From NCBI RefSeq assembly GCF_000718555.1, contig NZ_JOAN01000015.1, forward strand, positions 1 through 64,000: a stretch of DNA of 64,000 nt. Reading direction: 5' to 3'. This document shows positions 62,763 through 64,000 of this stretch, piece after piece. The stretch comes from Micromonospora chokoriensis (GTDB lineage Bacteria; Actinomycetota; Actinomycetes; Mycobacteriales; Micromonosporaceae). The first letter of the stretch is position 1. Each line of letters opens with the position of its first letter. The translations under genes were made by a program, and so were the position numbers. Under the pieces are notes generated by a model that was given only the letters and a program-made list of their open reading frames with translations, was not told where the DNA came from and did no database searches.

Positions 62763-63413
62763 GTGCTGGTCTGGTACGTCGCGTACGGCTCGAACCTGCA
62801 CGCCGCCCGGCTGGCCTGGTATATCGGTGGCGGCTGCCCACCCGGCGGAAAGCGGACGTACCCAGGCTGCCGCGACCGGCGCCCACCGAGCCGGTCCGAG
62901 CCGGTGTCGCTGCCCGGCGGCATCTACTTCGCCGGCGAGTCCGGTGCCTGGACCGGCGGCATGGCCTTCTACGACCCGGATCTGCCGGGTGAGACGGCTG
63001 CCCGCGCCTACCTGGTGACCCTGGAGCAGTTCACCGACATCGCGGCCCAGGAGATGTACCGCCCGACGGCTGACACCGCCGACCTGATCCCGGCGACCGG
63101 CGCGGCCATCGACGCCGCAGTCGCCGACGGGCGAGCGACGCTCGGCCCGGGACGATACGAGACGCTTGTCTGCCCCGGCAGCCGTGACGGCGTTCCGCTG
63201 CTCACCTTCACCGCACCCGAGGGGGCGTCAGCCGCACGATGCCGGCCACCCGCGCCGATCTACCTCGCCATGATCGCCCGAGGGCTACGCGAGTCGCACG
63301 GCTGGCCGGCGGAGCGGATCGCCAACTATCTGGCGGTCCGGCCCGGCGTGGCCGATAGTTGGCCTCCGGACGCGGTTGCCGCCCTGGTCACCGAGGCGCT
63401 AGCCGTCAGTTGA
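62763..63413 (+). CDS. gamma-glutamylcyclotransferase-like (GGCT-like) protein
   Basis: 216 residues. Starts WYVAYGSNLHAARLAWY; the YGSN loop is the substrate-binding signature of the GGCT fold, and a later ARAYLVTLEQF strand fits. The usual catalytic Glu of true cyclotransferases is not obvious, so activity is uncertain. Some annotations call such proteins histone deacetylase, which is not supported. GTG start 10 bp after the phosphodiesterase gene; probably same operon. Overlaps the convergent hydrolase by 8 bp. Confidence 0.72.
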   Translation: MLVWYVAYGSNLHAARLAWYIGGGCPPGGKRTYPGCRDRRPPSRSEPVSLPGGIYFAGESGAWTGGMAFYDPDLPGETAARAYLVTLEQFTDIAAQEMYRPTADTADLIPATGAAIDAAVADGRATLGPGRYETLVCPGSRDGVPLLTFTAPEGASAARCRPPAPIYLAMIARGLRESHGWPAERIANYLAVRPGVADSWPPDAVAALVTEALAVS

Positions 63414-64000
63414 GCAGGAACTCGCGAAGCGCCGGGGCCAACGTCGTCGGCGGCACGTCGTGGTAATCACCGTCGAGGCTGATGGACCGGCCACCCGGGA
63501 CCGCCTCGGCAGCGGCCCGGCTCGCGTCCCGCAGCCACTGTGGACTGCCCGTGCTGTCCACCGCGAGGGTCGGCGCGGTGATGGCCGCCAGCCGGTCGGC
63601 AGGGAACCGCCCGCCGGCGGTGACGATCGAGTCGTACGGCAGGGTGTGCGCGATCGCGGTCAGTGAGCCCCACATCGGTTGCGCCTTCATCCCGGCGACC
63701 GCCTCGGCCGGCAGCCCCACCGAGTCACTGAGGAACGTCTCCACCGCGCCGCCCCGGTCGTCGGCGGCGATCAGCTCGATGAGTTGCGCGGTGATGTCTT
63801 TACGGACGCCAACGTGCGGGCCGACCTGAAACGGTGGCTCGAAGAGGACCAGCCCGGTCACCGGGAGGCCCTGCGCGGTGGCGAGGGCGGCCAGGACCGC
63901 ACCCGAGGAGATCCCGTAGACAGCGGAGGAACCACCTGCCGCCGCGATCAGGGCGGCCAGGTCGTCGATCTCGCGGCCAATCTCGTACGGTGCGGTGTCG
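63406..64000 (-). CDS. alpha/beta hydrolase, 5' end cut by the window
   Basis: At least 197 residues; the frame stays open to the window edge. Near the cut end, VYGISSGAVLA has the nucleophile elbow G-x-S-x-G. The later ITAPTLAVDSTGSP carries the acidic residue and YHDVPPTTLAP the catalytic His. A soluble esterase/lipase-like enzyme, with the missing N-terminal part outside the window. Substrate unknown. Confidence 0.78.
   Translation of the reverse strand, partial: DTAPYEIGREIDDLAALIAAAGGSSAVYGISSGAVLAALATAQGLPVTGLVLFEPPFQVGPHVGVRKDITAQLIELIAADDRGGAVETFLSDSVGLPAEAVAGMKAQPMWGSLTAIAHTLPYDSIVTAGGRFPADRLAAITAPTLAVDSTGSPQWLRDASRAAAEAVPGGRSISLDGDYHDVPPTTLAPALREFLLN

Overview
The window is a piece of chromosome from a high-GC actinomycete, most likely Micromonospora or a close relative (inference). 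Reasons: strong codon bias, many GTG starts, actinobacterial families throughout (VanW-like, DUF397 with an XRE/DUF5753 regulator, DUF6230/DUF6114, AftD-like, tRNA-adenosine-deaminase-associated protein), and the conserved order tRNA-Ser, SRP RNA, dnaX, ybaB, recR. The left edge cuts a 5S rRNA, so an rRNA operon ends here. The right edge cuts an alpha/beta hydrolase.

Layout. 1-3.3 kb: 5S end and terminator, VanW-like cell-wall protein, NudC-type NADH pyrophosphatase. 3.3-16.9 kb: an envelope-glycan locus with an FkbM methyltransferase, a flippase-like exporter, two SAM methyltransferases, a polytopic GT-C-like protein, a DUF2613 micro-ORF, a GT4 glycosyltransferase, a giant AftD-like arabinofuranosyltransferase, an acyltransferase 3 and a DUF3068 protein. 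The set resembles the mycobacterial Rv0224c-Rv0228 and aftD neighbourhoods. 17-25 kb: DUF6230/DUF6114 pair, DUF885 peptidase, EamA exporter, M23 lipoprotein with a PHP phosphoesterase. 25-26 kb: tadA and its partner. 26-31.4 kb: a two-component system divergent from a lipoprotein/adaptor/MacB-type export operon. 31.4-38.6 kb: deoD, tRNA-Ser(CGA), an ice-binding-like secreted protein, XRE/DUF397 pair, small hypotheticals, a second YbaB and a pentapeptide-repeat protein.

38.6-40.2 kb is the most unusual part: a tandem duplication of about 0.8 kb carrying four related small secreted cysteine proteins in the order A-B-A-B. 40.4-45.4 kb: tRNA-Ser(GGA), SRP RNA, dnaX, ybaB and recR (replication and recombination). 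45.7-51.6 kb: a complete five-gene Dpp/Opp-type ABC importer. 51.6-57.8 kb: hypothetical proteins, an HNH lipoprotein, an MFS exporter, leuA with a leucine-rich leader peptide and attenuator hairpin, a nitroreductase and a lipoprotein. 58-60.4 kb: lysC-asd, the first two steps of aspartate-family amino acid synthesis. 60.4-64 kb: a GAF-GAF-GGDEF diguanylate cyclase, a CpdA-like phosphodiesterase, a GGCT-like protein and the cut hydrolase.

Functions are assigned by reading motifs and recalled family knowledge; no database search was run. Start codons were moved inward from the longest reading frame wherever a Shine-Dalgarno sequence or homologue-like N-terminus argued for it.
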